Source: Chlorophyllum brunneum
Taxonomy: Eukaryota > Basidiomycota > Agaricomycetes > Agaricales > Agaricaceae
DNA length: 64,000 nucleotides
Direction: 5' to 3'
NCBI GenBank assembly: GCA_963576785.1
Contig: OY756149.1
Location: 1,302,001 to 1,366,000, forward strand
Shown here: positions 33,901-45,950 of the stretch, piece after piece
How the letters are laid out: every line of letters begins with the position of its first letter
Position numbering within the stretch: position 1 is the stretch's first letter
Program-made: the position numbers and the translations under genes
Notes under the pieces: model-generated
Database searches by the model: none
Told to the model about the DNA's origin: nothing
What the model saw: only the letters and a program-made list of their open reading frames with translations

Positions 33901-34314
33901 CTATGTGATATTTTGCAATCATCTGGGTATCTGGTGAATTGTATGACGTGATTGTTCCAATCGATTTCCGGGTTGTGCTTGACCAGCCAGTTGTGTCCAA
34001 GATATAAGTCTGTGCTTTCCAATTGTGTTACTAGAGTGTCAATTTGTTCTGTGTGGTTGCCATTGTTTAATACCAGTTGTGCCTTGTCCGTTATTTCTCC
34101 TTTTTTATTTTCTGTTCTGTTGGCATTGATCACTCTGATTGGGGTCTCCAGAGGTTTAGTCAGGATCTGTTCTTTGTCTATCATTCGTTGTGCTATGCAT
34201 GTGTGGGTGCATCCGGAGTCTACAAGGGTTGTAATTGGTCTGCGTCCTTTTTTTGTCTGGATTGTTGAGTCGAGGAGAAGTTCGTGTGTAGAGTTTCGTT
34301 TCTGGGGGATTACG
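30902..34314 (-). pseudogene. Ty3 C pol: protease, RT, RNase H, integrase, chromodomain
   Basis: The best-preserved pol in the window. Protease TTLVDSGCTHACIAQR is near 34230. RT N-terminus 33749-33465 is followed by a stop, then a continuous 398-codon run (33449-32253) with FFGMSNSPATFQRMMNTVF, YMDDFVIPGTT, RNase H (VDASGYGVGAVLSQ, TDHKNLEYF) and the connection. Integrase zinc finger and core are at 32245-31838 (GHPGQHRM, CDTCQRNK, ISIDMIGPLP). 31759-30902 has the E of DDE, the GPY/F-like module and a chromodomain (YLVHWKGYTSEEDTWEDEA). Three or four stops separate the blocks. Confidence 0.9.
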
Positions 34315-34372
34315 TATCATCTATTGTGGGATAAAACAGAAACTCTAGATTTATTGGCTCGCGGGTTTGCAC

Positions 34373-35617
34373 CTACTCGGAGCCTTCGACAAAATCCTCT
34401 TTCTTCTCCATTTCTTGTTCATCGTCCTCGTTAATTTCTCTGATATGCGCTTTCTTGGGCGCCCGGCAGTTCTTCAAGATGTGGCCCTGTTTGCCACAAT
34501 TGTAACACGTTATCTTGGTGTATGTGACTTTCGTCTTCTTCCTGCAGTATTTGGCAATATGCCCATAGAGGTTGCAGTTGTAGCACCTCGGTTTTCCATT
34601 TTGATTGGTATCTGTCCTTTGTCTTCCTATCTCCATGGGTTGTCCTCTGCCTCCATAAGTAACTCCGGTGGTGGTTCTGACATCTCCTCGGGTGATGTCC
34701 GTTGCTTCATACCCTTGTCCTACTGCGAGGATTGTAGTTTTCCATTTGGTGTATGTCGTTGGGACGGAGGTTGTTGGGTAGCCTACTATGGTTCGAATGA
34801 TGTCTGCTCTGGTGTGGCGTTTGAGGAGGAATATTGCATGGGTGTCGTCTGTCCCTGCTTGGGCTTTCAATGCCTCGAATTCAATTAAGAAATCTGCCGT
34901 GTTCTTCTTCCCTTGTTTGAACGTCTCGATTTCTCCTTCTGCTATGGCTTTCCTATTTCCCAAGGAAAATGTGGCTTCTATTTCCTTTGTAAAGTCATCC
35001 CAATCTGGTGTTTTCTTGTTCTGGATGGCCTGCAGCTGCGTGTTGGCATAAGGGCCTGCTAGTCCTCCTTTCATTCTCACCAAAATTGCCACTATCTTCT
35101 GTTCGTCTTTGTCTATCTTATTGAACATTAACCATAAGGATATTGCTCTCCACCAATCGTCAAATCTGGTTCTATCTCCATTGAAATATCCTGGCTCTAG
35201 GGCTAGGTTCTTTGGGATGTTGATTTCTTCTGGCATCTCTGGTTCTGTCTCCGGTTCGCTGTGTTTGTTTCCGTGGGTCTCGGTGATTTCTATATTGGCT
35301 GTGGCATCGGTGACTTCTGTGTCGATTTCTTCTTCAAATGGAGCTGGTTCTTTGTCTATGCTGTGTTCGGATTCTTCCTCGTAGGTTTTGGCAATATCTA
35401 TATCGGATGTGTTCTCGGCGACTTCTATGTTGAATTCGGTTTCAAATAGAGCTGTATTCTCATCTACGCTGTGTTCAGATTTCTGCCGTTTAAGGCCTTC
35501 AGGGATTTCTGATTCTGTTGATCGTTTAGATCCTGTTGCTATGAATGAACCCTGGATGTCTGTTGGTCTCGGAGCTCTGTGTCTTCTCGGTGTTCTTGAT
35601 GAGCTGCTGCTGCTCAT
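34373..35617 (-). CDS. Ty3 C gag, intact 414 aa
   Basis: An uninterrupted frame from ATG 35617 (MSSSSSSRTPRRHRAPRPTD) to TAG 34373. Residues 1-125 are serine-, arginine- then acidic-rich. Residues 130-310 form the capsid-like retrotransposon Gag region (EPGYFNGDRTRFDDWWRAIS; TFSLGNRKAIAEGEIE; NTADFLIEFEALKAQAG). Residues about 345-385 contain two nucleocapsid CCHC knuckles (CYNCNLYGHIAKYC, CYNCGKQGHILKNC). The acidic tail ends VEGSE. Gag would assemble the particle and package the RNA. It serves as the reference for judging lesions in A and B. Confidence 0.92.
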   Translation of the reverse strand: MSSSSSSRTPRRHRAPRPTDIQGSFIATGSKRSTESEIPEGLKRQKSEHSVDENTALFETEFNIEVAENTSDIDIAKTYEEESEHSIDKEPAPFEEEIDTEVTDATANIEITETHGNKHSEPETEPEMPEEINIPKNLALEPGYFNGDRTRFDDWWRAISLWLMFNKIDKDEQKIVAILVRMKGGLAGPYANTQLQAIQNKKTPDWDDFTKEIEATFSLGNRKAIAEGEIETFKQGKKNTADFLIEFEALKAQAGTDDTHAIFLLKRHTRADIIRTIVGYPTTSVPTTYTKWKTTILAVGQGYEATDITRGDVRTTTGVTYGGRGQPMEIGRQRTDTNQNGKPRCYNCNLYGHIAKYCRKKTKVTYTKITCYNCGKQGHILKNCRAPKKAHIREINEDDEQEMEKKEDFVEGSE

Positions 35618-35710
35618 ATACTGTCGTCCTGGTCAGAGGCTATTATTCCAAGCCTAGCTACGAATAGTGGCACCTCTCTTGCAAGGTGAGTCGAATGATA
35701 CTTTACCAAA

Positions 35711-36004
35711 TGTTACGACCTTAGTCTCTGACTCAGGTTGCAAGCCTTTGGATAAAGGAAAGGAAGTAGAGAAAGGAAGAAGGGATGATACGATTGGTAA
35801 AGTGTAAGAAATACATCAAGTATGGCTACACTTTATATACTAGTGGTAATGGCTAATAATAAGAGAGAAGAGTAAACGAGTCAGATGGGAGGCATAGTCT
35901 TTAGGGGTGAAACAGGGAGTGAAACAAGAAGTGAGACAAGTATGAAGATACACGAGGTAACGGGCGCAAGATAGGAATGAACGGTCTATCTATAGTTTGT
36001 AACA
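35711..36004 (-). repeat. 5' LTR of Ty3 C, 294 bp
   Basis: Plus-strand ends TGTTACGACC and GTTTGTAACA, bordered by TGAAC at 36005-36009. The minus strand continues TTTGGTAAAGTATCA, as in element A. Confidence 0.93.
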
Positions 36005-36236
36005 TGAACCCACCCATTGCTGCCACCCCTGCCGGAGAACCATGTTCCCACAAAGTAACTTGCTCTAACTGTGGCAGGGATCACCTTGCCATAGACTGAA
36101 AATGCCAGTTCTGGAAATGCCAGTTTGACTACAACTGGCACACCAACAAAGTGCTCAAACTCAGAGCTAACAAAGGAGTACCCCTTCTCTCCTCCTCCTT
36201 GTCCCCAGCTGGTCAAAGCCAGACTAACCCCCCTCA

Positions 36237-39200
36237 ATGAATAACACACCCAATGAACAAGAAAGGCCCCCTTGCTCAATACTGAGTGAACTGAAAATCT
36301 GTTCTCACAACATTGGAAGATTGTATGGAGTGATGGAGACAATTCTCGCACATAGAGGTGACGTTGACCTCCTTTTCATACAAGAACCTCCATGGAGATA
36401 CCTCCGCAATATCCTCTCTACTACCTCCAGTGACAGCTCACCCCTAGTAGGAGGCCTGATTCATCTGGATTGGACCCTCCTTTCCTACCCTATTATTGCC
36501 GATGAAGTCCTTCAAGTTGGACGCCAGTGTATTCCTCAAAGACTGAGACCTCAACCCAAAGGGTTTAGCAGGACGGTCAATGAGAACCATCAATCTGCTC
36601 CCCGAGTCTTTGCTTTTGCTCACAAAAGACTCAAGCGCCTCCGACCCTCCATCAGAAGAGATATTGTCAATCATCAAGACCTCCTGTGCATATCACTATT
36701 TGCCAGAGGAGAAGAGCTGCTGCTGTTGAATGTATACAATGATAGCTGCAACACCATGCTCCACTTCCTTGAGGAGCACCTGTTTGACCTCCTGCTATTC
36801 CTCCTCATGGGCGGTGACATCAACATCCAATCTGAGAGATGGGACCCTTCAACAGATCAACATCTGGCATGTGTGGACTATCTTCTCATGGTTACCAAAG
36901 CTCTCAACTTAGAGAGATCAATCCTGTCTGACGCCAAACCTACATGTTATGCATCAGACCCCAATCTCCCTGACATGGTCATTGATCTCATCTTTCTCTC
37001 AGGAATACTCCCGCATATCCCCACTCATAGTATACAGGATGGCAATTGACACAATTCTGACCATGCCCCCCTTTTCATAAAAATTCCTATTCCACAAATG
37101 GACGTTGTCATAGAGAGAATGATGGTTCCTAAAAGCTCGGAAGAGGAAACCAAATTCCTTACGGACATCACAAAGGGAATAAACAATACAAACTGGCCAA
37201 TAAACAATACAGACGAGCTGGAGAGAGCTGTAGCCAAATTGGGAGTTTTGTTTGACAGGTCCTGGAATCACAATGCAAAGAAAATCAAGATCACCACTAG
37301 GTCCAAAACCTGGTGGAACAAAGAATGCTCCAGGGCACTGGTGGAACACTATGCAGACCGAAGGAACAAACGAAAATGGAACACCTTTCACAAGTCTACA
37401 AGGATTGCAAAAAGGACCTACTTCAACAAAAAGATTCAGGAAATTTGGTTGATAATCAATGCCCTTGGGACCTTATGCCCTGGGTCAAAGGCCAAGCTCT
37501 ACCAGCTACCGAAGCCATTTACCACAACGGTCAACCATGTCTCACCATGGATAACCTATGGGCCACCCTCAACCACCACTATAACTCGGCTCAGGACAAA
37601 CCAGTCAATGCAGCTGTCCTGGATGAACTTCCTCCACCAATTGGTCTTGAGAATAGGACTTGGATTGATTTCTCTCTCTTGGAGATGATGGAATCACTTA
37701 AGGATACCTCGAATTCTTCTGCCTCTGGCCCCAACCACATCTTCTGGTCCTATCTCAAACAAATCACTGCTATAGACACCTGCACCAATCTCTTTCTTAA
37801 ACTCAGTTGTGCATGCCTATCACTTGGACACTGGCCATCACACTTCAAACAATCCACATCAGTTATCATCCCTAAACCGAACAAACCCAACTACTCTACC
37901 CTAAAGGCATTTTGACCCATTGTCCTTCTCAACATGCTTGGCAAACTAGTAGAGAAGATGTTAGTCAAACAACTTCAATTTGAGGCAGTGAAATTCAAAG
38001 TTCTCCATCCTCATCAACTAGAAGCTATCCAACAAAGGTCTACTAAGGATGCAGGCCTTTTTCTCACCCACATTATCTGGGGAGCTTGGACAAAGAAGAA
38101 GAAAACATTGGTTCTAGCATTCGATGTCACCCAATTTTTCCCCTCCCTCAATCACAATCTCCTTACCAACATTCTCACATGACAAGGATTTCCCCCCCAA
38201 ATTGCAGAGTTCTTCAGCAATTATCTTAAGGAATGCCGCACTACATATCTGTGGAATAGCAAAAGTTCCCCCAAATTCGATGCAGTAGTTGGTGTTGGCC
38301 AAGGCTCAGCCCTCAGCCCCATTCTATCTACCCTCTACCTTGCCCCCCTCCCCCAAATCTTCGACATTCACATGGAAGAACAATATGACAAGTGGGACTT
38401 TGATGTCCTGTCATTCATGGACGATGGCACCCTCATCACACAATCCCCCTCCCTCAAAAAGAATGTCAAGATCCTCCAACACATGTACTGCGAAATAGAG
38501 TAGCTCATGAATGAATTTGGCCTTGTGATTGAACACAACAAATATGAGGTATTCCATTTCACACATGCGAGACAAGACTCCAATCCTTCTGTTGATCTGG
38601 GCTCCTCCCCCTTCACAGGCCACACTTCTCTCAAGCCAAAGACCCATTGGCAATACCTGGGGTTTTACTTTGACAAGACACTGTCCTTCAAGGAACACGT
38701 TCATTACTACTCTGCCAAAGCTATATCAACGATTAAAGCAATGAAGATACTGGGTAATTCTGTACATGGCTTATCCCCCCAAAACAAAAGACTCTTATAC
38801 TGTTCGTGTGTCATACCAGTGGCAACATATGGATATCGACTGTGGTTTCATGATAAATCCCATACAAAGGGGATCTGTGAAATTCTCAACAAAATGCAAC
38901 AAAGGGCAGCCCTCTGGATAACAGGGGCTTTCCAGACTTCTCCCACTGGTGGTGTTGAGTCTCTCATGGGGCTCATGCCCATCAAGCTCTATCTCCAAAA
39001 GTTGGCTGAATGACAAATGTTGAGGCTTCATATGTTGGATGATGAACATGCATTGGCAAGATTGACAAGAGAATACCACTCTTCCCCCCACCGACTTCAC
39101 ATTAAGAACTTCATGGAGATTCAGAAGAAGAAGACACTTGGAGCTATGATGGATGTTTTGTATCCCACCCCTGAGACTCGTTATGTAGAATCTTTCAATT

Positions 39201-40340
39201 CTGTTTCCAAAACTCTCTGGCCCAGATGTAGGTTACTTGACCATTTCTCTAACAATGTATCTTTTATAGGATTCAACTGGGACAATTCCCACCTCTCGAA
39301 GACACTTTGGGATGATGTAATAACGAAAGTGATAACAGACTCCAAGTCCATTATCATAGGTATGGACAGCTCGGTCCACCCCAACCCCAACCTGCTTGCC
39401 AGCCAATTCATGGCGGCAGCTACTATTTGATACTTAGAGGAGGAAAACTCTATCATGAAGAGGCTTGGAGGAACAACATCTACCAATACTGAACTAGTTG
39501 CACAATACTTAGGAATCACCAAGGTACTTGCCACCAATGACTATGACCAGGTTGAACACATCCATGTGTTCACTGACTCCCTTGTAGCCTCCAGACTGCT
39601 ACTTGACTGTTCACTGCACTCCTGCCAGTGACAGTCCATCTGCACCTCGAAGGCGCTTCTGGCTTGGTTCAACAAGTCTGACTGACACCACCTTTCATTC
39701 TACCATACTCTGTCTAAGTGCAAATACAGGATCTAGCAAGCCATGCACAACTGGATTCAAACAGTTGCCTGGCCCAACCAGGGTCAAAATCACTGTGTCC
39801 CTAACTCCATTGCCTACTTATGCAAGAAGTCCACTGAATATGCCATTTACACATGGCAGGCCATGTTCAGATTCAAGAAATACAGTGGTAGCTCCTTCCT
39901 CCACCTTCCAGTACAAGCAAATGGGGCCTCTGCTTTACCATCACATATCAACTCCGGCCCTTGGATATGAGAATGTGAATACCAGCCCCAGCTCTTTGCA
40001 AGAGCTTGTTGTGCCATCTTATGCCATGCCCCAATTGGAGAATACTGCCTTAGGTTCTTCCCTACTAAGGACTTATCTTGCTACCACTGCAGCAATCAAC
40101 TGGTTCAAACCAGGTCACATATCCTCTATCGCTGTCAGTACTTCAATTACCATTATGGCATTGACAATATCAAGAAGTTTGTCAACTTCCTATGTTGCAA
40201 TCCTGCTGCATTCAGCTTTTCACCAGAACCTGATTGCCCTCATATCCACGATGGTTCAATACCTCTGTTACATCATCATCATTGTAAAGCCTATCAGAGG
40301 TTCGGGTCCATGCCTGTGTGAGTCCTTTCTTCTATTTTAA
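36237..40340 (+). pseudogene. LINE ORF2: APE endonuclease, RT, RNase H, zinc region (broken)
   Basis: 36237-37049 encodes an exonuclease-endonuclease-phosphatase domain: SHNIGRL, FIQEPPW, LLLNVYNDS, GGDINIQSERWDP and DLIFLSG mark the catalytic pocket. 37098-37915 is the linker and RT start (SVIIPKPNKPNYSTLKAF). RT palm 37934-38480 has FDVTQFFPSLNHN, GVGQGSALSPILSTLYL and FMDDGTL. 38507-39013 is the thumb/linker. 39017-39600 is RNase H (IIIGMDSSVHPNPN with G replaced; HVFTDSL). The C-terminal CYHC cluster is near 40075-40130. At least eight stops (mostly TGA) and a few shifts kill the frame. Confidence 0.87.
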
Positions 40341-40782
40341 TTTTTTCCTTGTGCTTCCCTGGTTATGGACTTCGATTTCATTTCTCTATCTCTCCCTTCC
40401 TCACTCATCTACTATTTTAATGTAGTTTTCATTCAACATCCATCTTTCCCATGGTATCTGGGTAAATGCCCCTCCACACTCTAGTACCATTTATTGTTCC
40501 CCCTTGTGTTTGCGAGTTGATAGTTTCTTTTCTATCAATTTCTCTCTCTCACTCTCTCTCTCCCAAATTCCTTCTTTCTTTCTTTCCTGCTGTTCAACTT
40601 GGGTACCAAATCTCTCTCTAGTGTATGCGCTAGATGGCATTGAGTCTCGTGGGGTTAGTGTACTTTTAGTTTACTTTCCTTGCTCCAAACATTCTGTATG
40701 TTTTACCTTTGTATGTATGTACATGCAGACTGCGATTGAGCACTGCTATATAAATTGTTGATTTAAAAAAAAAAAAAAAAAA
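40341..40782 (+). repeat. LINE 3' UTR and poly-A
   Basis: A shared 3' UTR with CTCTCTCTCACTC-type pyrimidine tracts and a TATGTATGTACATGCAGACTGCG segment, closing with CTATATAAATTGTTGATTT and 18 A residues (40765-40782). The same tail is found at 45243-45260, at 54847-54870 and, antisense, at 24510-24550. Confidence 0.85.
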
Positions 40783-43345
40783 GAACACCCCTCTAATTGT
40801 ATCCTCAATCACTTTGAGAAAAATACAATTGGGTTTACTCCAGTACAGATTCCCAAGCAAAAACCAGTCTATGACAGTTGTGCCAAAGGAAAAATGCACC
40901 AGAAACCCTTTAGAGAGAACCCTATATGTGCAAAGCATCCATTTGAAAGAATTCACTCGGATTTAGTTGAACTTTCAATTCTTTCCTACTATAAATTTAA
41001 ATGGGTCATGACCATAATAGATGACTTTTCCTCTCATGGATGGATTTGCTTCCTCCATAAGAAATTAGAAGCAGTAGAAGAAATGAAAAAATTCATAATT
41101 TAGACTCAATATAAGACTAAATTAAAACATCTTTGCACTGATAGAGAAGGAGAGTATGCAACTAATGAGTTACAATCTCATTTGCACTCATTAGGGATTA
41201 TACATGAGACTAGTGCACCACATATACACCAACAAAATGGTCAAGTGGAATGCTTGAACTGAACATTAATGAATAAAGCAGAAGCCATGAGGCATCATGC
41301 TTGTATTCCTGACAGTTGGTGGGAGTTTTCTATAGATCATACAATATATATCTATAATAAAACACCAGTATCATGGCTCATGTGGAAAACACCTTATAAA
41401 GTGTTGAATCAGAAGATTCCAGACATCTACAAAGAGAGAGTCTTTGACTGTGGTACTTATGTCTTTCTCCCAAAAGAGATAAGAGACAATAAACTGATAG
41501 CAAAGTCAGAACTCATGATTTTCCTTAGTTGGACATCAGACAGGAAAAACTATCATTTCATGAGGCACCTAAATGGAAATGTAATCTATACATCTCCAAC
41601 AGCCATATTCAGTAAAGAACACTTTCCTAAATGTATTGGGAAAAAGCAAGAAGAACAGATGAACCAACCATCATCTTCTACTTCTCAAAGCACACCTTCA
41701 GAAGCAATTGTCTTCCATGCTCCAGATCCATCTACTGGTTTACCTTTTGATAGACTACCAAGCCCTATACCCTGAACTTCTCCCAAAGGTTCTCTGGAAG
41801 ATAGGAGTTATAGATCTGTTCATGGATGTATTCCAACTTCTTTCCCCAAACCTAAAAAGAATAAAGGAAAGGAAAAAGCACCAAATATTGATACAGATGT
41901 TCAGGAGGAGTGGGATAGTATTGTGTAAAACATTCTCTTCCCACCAAGAGAAACACAAATACCAGAAGATGATGACAGTGATGGGTTATCATATGCTGAT
42001 CCACCCAATCATCCTGAAAGTCCGAACTATCTGCCTTCTCAAAGAGATGATCCAGATATACAACCATTCATACCCTATACCCCTGTCAAAGATGATCAGG
42101 ATACTGGTCCTTCTGTACCACGAGGTCACTTGGATCAAATACCAGTTCCTGAAATACCTCAGAGACCACAAAGAACCAGAAAAGTACCTGAATGTCCAGG
42201 AAACTTCTATGGTTCTATGAAGTATCTGACCAAAATACTCCAGGACTATGAAATGTTCCAACCTCCTAAGTCGAAACTGACAAGTTCTACGAGTAGACTT
42301 GTTAGACAAATTCGATCAGAGGCTTCCAAACCTGGAATAATTGATAGACGTTCTCAGCATGAAGCTTCTACATTGGAAGACTTATGCAGAGAAGGAGGAG
42401 TAGGGATGATCAATTATCTGTGCACTCAAAAAGTCGAATCACCATTAGTTCCTATTTCTTTCAAGGATCTAGATCAACTACCATCAGAAGAAAAATCTAA
42501 ATAGTGGAAAGCATGCTTAGAAGAGTTAAATTTGCTCAGAGAAAGACATGTTTATGACTTAGCTAAACTTCTGCCTGGAAGAAAAGCTGTCAAAAATAGA
42601 TAGGTCTTCACACCCAAATCAGATAGTCAATACCATACTTGACTAGTAGTAAAAGGATTCTCTCAGATAGAGGAAATCAATTACGATGAACTATTTTCAC
42701 CAGTAGTCCGTTATGAGACAGCACAACTCATATTTGCAGTCGCTACCCTCAATGATTGGGAGATGCTCAGTTTAGATGTTAAAACTACTTATCTCTATGG
42801 AAAACTGGATGAAGAACTGTATATGGAACTTCCAGAAGGTTTTAATACAGGTCATGGTAATACATTTTGGAAATTAAACCAAGCCATTTATGGACTAAAG
42901 CAATCTGGATAACAATGGTGGAAGGAATTGACTAAGTCAATGACTGACCTAGGATTTGTCCAGTCCAAACTAGATGCTGGAGTCTATTATTATTATGACC
43001 CTGAAACCAAAGAGCTTATTATAGCTCTTGTCTATGTAGATGATTCAATATTTGTTGGAATCAGAGGCTCTAGACTTCTACAAGAGAAGCAAGCACTCTT
43101 TATAAAGAAATAGGAATGCCAGGACCTTGGTCCAACCAAAGAGTTCCTTAGCATGAAAATTTCGCAAAATTCTATAAACTGATCAATTACCCTAAACCAA
43201 ATGGATTATCTAGGAAAAGTTTTTGATCAATTTAAATTAATTGGAAAAGACAGAAATCCCATTACCAAATGGATTTATCTTCAAATCCAATACAGGACAA
43301 GCAACACCTGACTTCATAAAGAGGTATCAACAGTTAGTAGGATCA

Positions 43346-45260
43346 CAACAAGTCACGGACTAAAGAGATCTGTGAAATCCTCAACAAGATGCAGCGAAGC
43401 ACGGCCCTCTAGATTACTGGGGCCTTCTGTACATCTCCCACTGGCGGCGTCGAGTCCCTTGTAGGACTCATGCCCATCAAACTTTATCTCTGAAAGTTGG
43501 CCGAACGACAAATGTTGAGGCTTCACACATTGGACAATGAACATGCATTGGCAAGATTGATGAAAGAGTATCATTCTTCCCCACACCGACTTCACATCAA
43601 GAATTTCATGGAGATTCAGAAGAAGAAGACACTTGGAGCTGTGATGGATGTTGTGTGCCCCACCCCCGAGACTCGGTATATAGAACACTTTATTTCTAAA
43701 TCTGTCTGGCCCGGATGTAGGTTACTTGACTGTTTCCCTACTAATGTATCTTTTATAGAATTCAACCAGGACAACCTCCACCTCTCGAAGACACTTTGGG
43801 ATGATGTTACAACAAATGTGATGACAGACTTCAAGTCCATTATTATTGGCACAGACAGCTTGGTCCACCCCAACCCTAACCCACTTGCTAGCCAGTTCAC
43901 AGCAGCAGCCACTATTCGACACTTAGACAGAGGGAGCTCTATCATGAAGAGACTCGGAGGAACAATGTTGACTGACACCGAACTGGTCGCACAGTACCTA
44001 GGAATCACCAAGGTACTCACCACTAACAACTATGACCAGATCGAACACATACATGTGTTCACTGACTCCCTCACAGCATCTCAGCTCCTACTTGATTGCT
44101 CACCACACTCCTGCCAGCAACAGTCTATCCTTACATTGAAGGCACTCCTGACTTGGTTCAACAAGTCTGACCAACACCACCTATCATTCTACCACACTCT
44201 GTCGAAGTGTAAATATGGTATACAAAAAACCACACACAATTGGATTCAAACAGTCGCCTGGCCTAACCAAGGTCGAAATCACCGAGTCCCTAACTCCATA
44301 GACTACTTATGTAAGAAGTCTGCCAAACAAGCCATTCACACATGGCAAGCCATGTTTGGATTCAAAAAATACAGCAGTAGCTCCTTCCTTCACCTCCCGG
44401 TGTGAGCGAATGGGGCCTCTGCTTTACTTTTGCACATCAAATCCGGTCCCTGGATATGAGAATGCAGTTACCAGCCACAGCTATTTGCAAGAGCATGTCA
44501 TGCCATCCTATGCCATACCACAATTGGGGAATACCAACTTCGGTTCTTTCCCAATGAGGACTTATCATGCCACCACTGCGATAATCAAATGGTCCAGACT
44601 AGGTTGCACATCCTCTATTGTTGCAACAACTTCAATCATCATTTCGGCATCGACACCATCAAGACACTAGTCAACTTCTTGCATCGTAACCCTACCACAT
44701 TCAGCTTCCCCCCGGAGCCTGATCACCCTCATTTCCATGCTGGTTCAATACCTCCGCTATATTGTCATCAAGTCCGTCAGAGATTTGGGTCTGCGCCTGC
44801 GTGAATCCTTTTCTTTTTCTCTTTTTCCTTATGCACTTCCGGTTATGAACTTCATCCCTATTTCTCTATCTCTCCTTTCCTTGCTCATCTACTATTTTAT
44901 ATAGTTTTCATTCAATATCCATCATTCCTGTGGTGTCTGGGCAAAAGCCCTCCCACATGCTAGTACTGTTCGTTGTTCTCCCTTGTGTTTGCAAGTTGAT
45001 AGTCCCTTCTATCATTTTCTCTCTTTCACTCTCTCTCTCTCCGAATTCCTCTCATCCCTTTTCACTCTGTTCAACTTAGGTACCAAACATCTCTCTAGTG
45101 TACGCGCTAGATGGCGTCAAGTTTTGTGGGGTTAGTGTATGTTTAGTCTACTTTCCTTGCTCTGAACATTCTGTACATTCTATCTTTGTATGTATGTATA
45201 CGCAGACTGCGTTTGAGCACCACTATATAAATTGTTGATTAATAAAAAAAAAAAAAAAAA
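43346..45260 (+). mobile_element. 5'-truncated LINE inside copia E2
   Basis: Flanked by a perfect 17-bp duplication, AACAGTTAGTAGGATCA (43329-43345 and 45261-45277), and ending in poly-A (45243-45260). LINE homology starts near 43361 at the end of RT. The first 15 bases (43346-43360) match neither the LINE nor copia and look like filler made during 5' joining. It carries the RNase H and zinc region only. A young, clean insertion. Confidence 0.93.
43497..44804 (+). pseudogene. LINE ORF2 C-terminal fragment (RNase H, zinc region)
   Basis: 43497-44405 reads continuously for 302 codons and includes RNase H motifs (IIIGTDSLVHPNPNP, where the usual G-S is S-L; HIHVFTDSLTASQ) and the downstream tether (WQAMFGFKKYSSSSFLHLPV). 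A frameshift/stop at 44403 is followed by the CCHC cluster near 44570-44630. The 5' truncation removed endonuclease and RT. Confidence 0.85.
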
Positions 45261-45950
45261 AACAGTTAGTAGGATCAGTTATGTATCTAATGATAGGCAG
45301 TTGGCCTGATATAGCTTTTGCCACTGTCAAGTTATCACAACACATGACCAATCCTACCAAAGCGCATTATAATGCAGGCTTACATTTGCTAAAGTATCTT
45401 AATACTACTCACAAATATAGAATTACCTATAATGGAAGTTCTATACAAGGCCTTTATGCTTTTTCTGACTCTGATTGGGCTGGTGATCCAATTAGTTGTA
45501 AATCTGTAACTGGATATATCTGTTTATTAGCTAGTAGAGCTATTGCTTGGTTAAGTAGAAAACAGAAAACCATTGCATTATCTTCTACCAAAGCTGAGTA
45601 TATGGCTTTGTCAGATTGCAGTTGACAACTTGTTTGGACTGTCAATTTGTTGGAAGAAATTGGTATCCGATCATTGGCTTCTTATCTCTTCAGTGATAAT
45701 GAGGGCTCAATATTTTGGGCCAAAAATCCAGTAACAGAAAAACAATCAAAACATGTTGATGTCAAATACCATTATATTTGTGATTTGATAAAAGAAGGAA
45801 AGATTGAAATATTCTCTGTGAAAGGTACAGAAAATCCTGCCAATATTCTCACAAAGAATTTAGACAAGACTAAATTCAATCTATTCCGACCTCACCTTGG
45901 CTTGACGTTTGAGTGATTAAAACTTTACATCAATACAGAGCAAGGAGAAG

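Larger units (their letters stand above)
29567..36004 (-). mobile_element. Ty3/gypsy chromovirus C (full length, 6438 bp)
   Basis: Minus strand: 5' LTR 35711-36004, gag 35617-34373 (open), pol 34314-30902 (few breaks), third ORF 30804-29968, 3' LTR 29567-29860. The two 294-bp LTRs differ at about 11 sites by eye (near 3.7%), all transitions. Despite greater LTR divergence than A, it keeps better coding sequence. It is flanked by the TGAAC duplication and lies inside LINE ORF1. Confidence 0.95.
28415..36236 (+). pseudogene. LINE ORF1 (zinc-knuckle protein), split by Ty3 C
   Basis: The first part (28415-29566) has a proline/lysine/alanine-rich stretch near residues 50-90 (PSYAAAAAKGGKPP), then a conserved body, then cysteine clusters (FCAKCCRWGHL, CTHYKGPHSTANHC). 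After the Ty3 insertion, reading resumes in frame at 36005-36010 (NPPIAATPAGEP), leading to CSNCGRDHLAIDC-like residues. Such gag-like CCHC ORF1 proteins bind LINE RNA. Stops near 29003, 29175 and 29305 show decay. The frame ends about 36236, immediately before ORF2. Confidence 0.8.
28130..40782 (+). mobile_element. nearly full-length LINE (ORF1, APE, RT, RNase H), split by Ty3 C
   Basis: Plus-strand LINE with ORF1 (28415-29566 and 36010-36236), ORF2 (36237 to about 40340), a 3' UTR with the family tail, and poly-A at 40765-40782. The 5' end is only estimated. Element C (29567-36004) sits in ORF1. Apart from that the order is complete, the only copy in this window with an endonuclease. Many TGA/TAG codons break ORF2, so it is dead. 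Confidence 0.85.
40894..45916 (+). pseudogene. copia E2 pol: integrase, RT, RNase H (broken, split by LINE)
   Basis: Integrase core 40894-41103 (PFERIHSDLVEL) and 41269-41775 (the conserved SWWEFSIDH and NKTPVSWLMWKTPY blocks). Proline-rich linker 42130-42504. RT about 42505-43345 with LSLDVKTTYLYG, GLKQSG, a stop, WW and the YVDD box (ALVYVDDSIF, 43029). After the LINE, 45281-45916 gives RT end and RNase H (MYLMIGSWPDIAFA, SDSDWAGDP, STKAEYMAL, DVKYHYI). TGA/TAG stops at 42503, 42601, 42910 and 45624 prevent translation. Confidence 0.87.
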
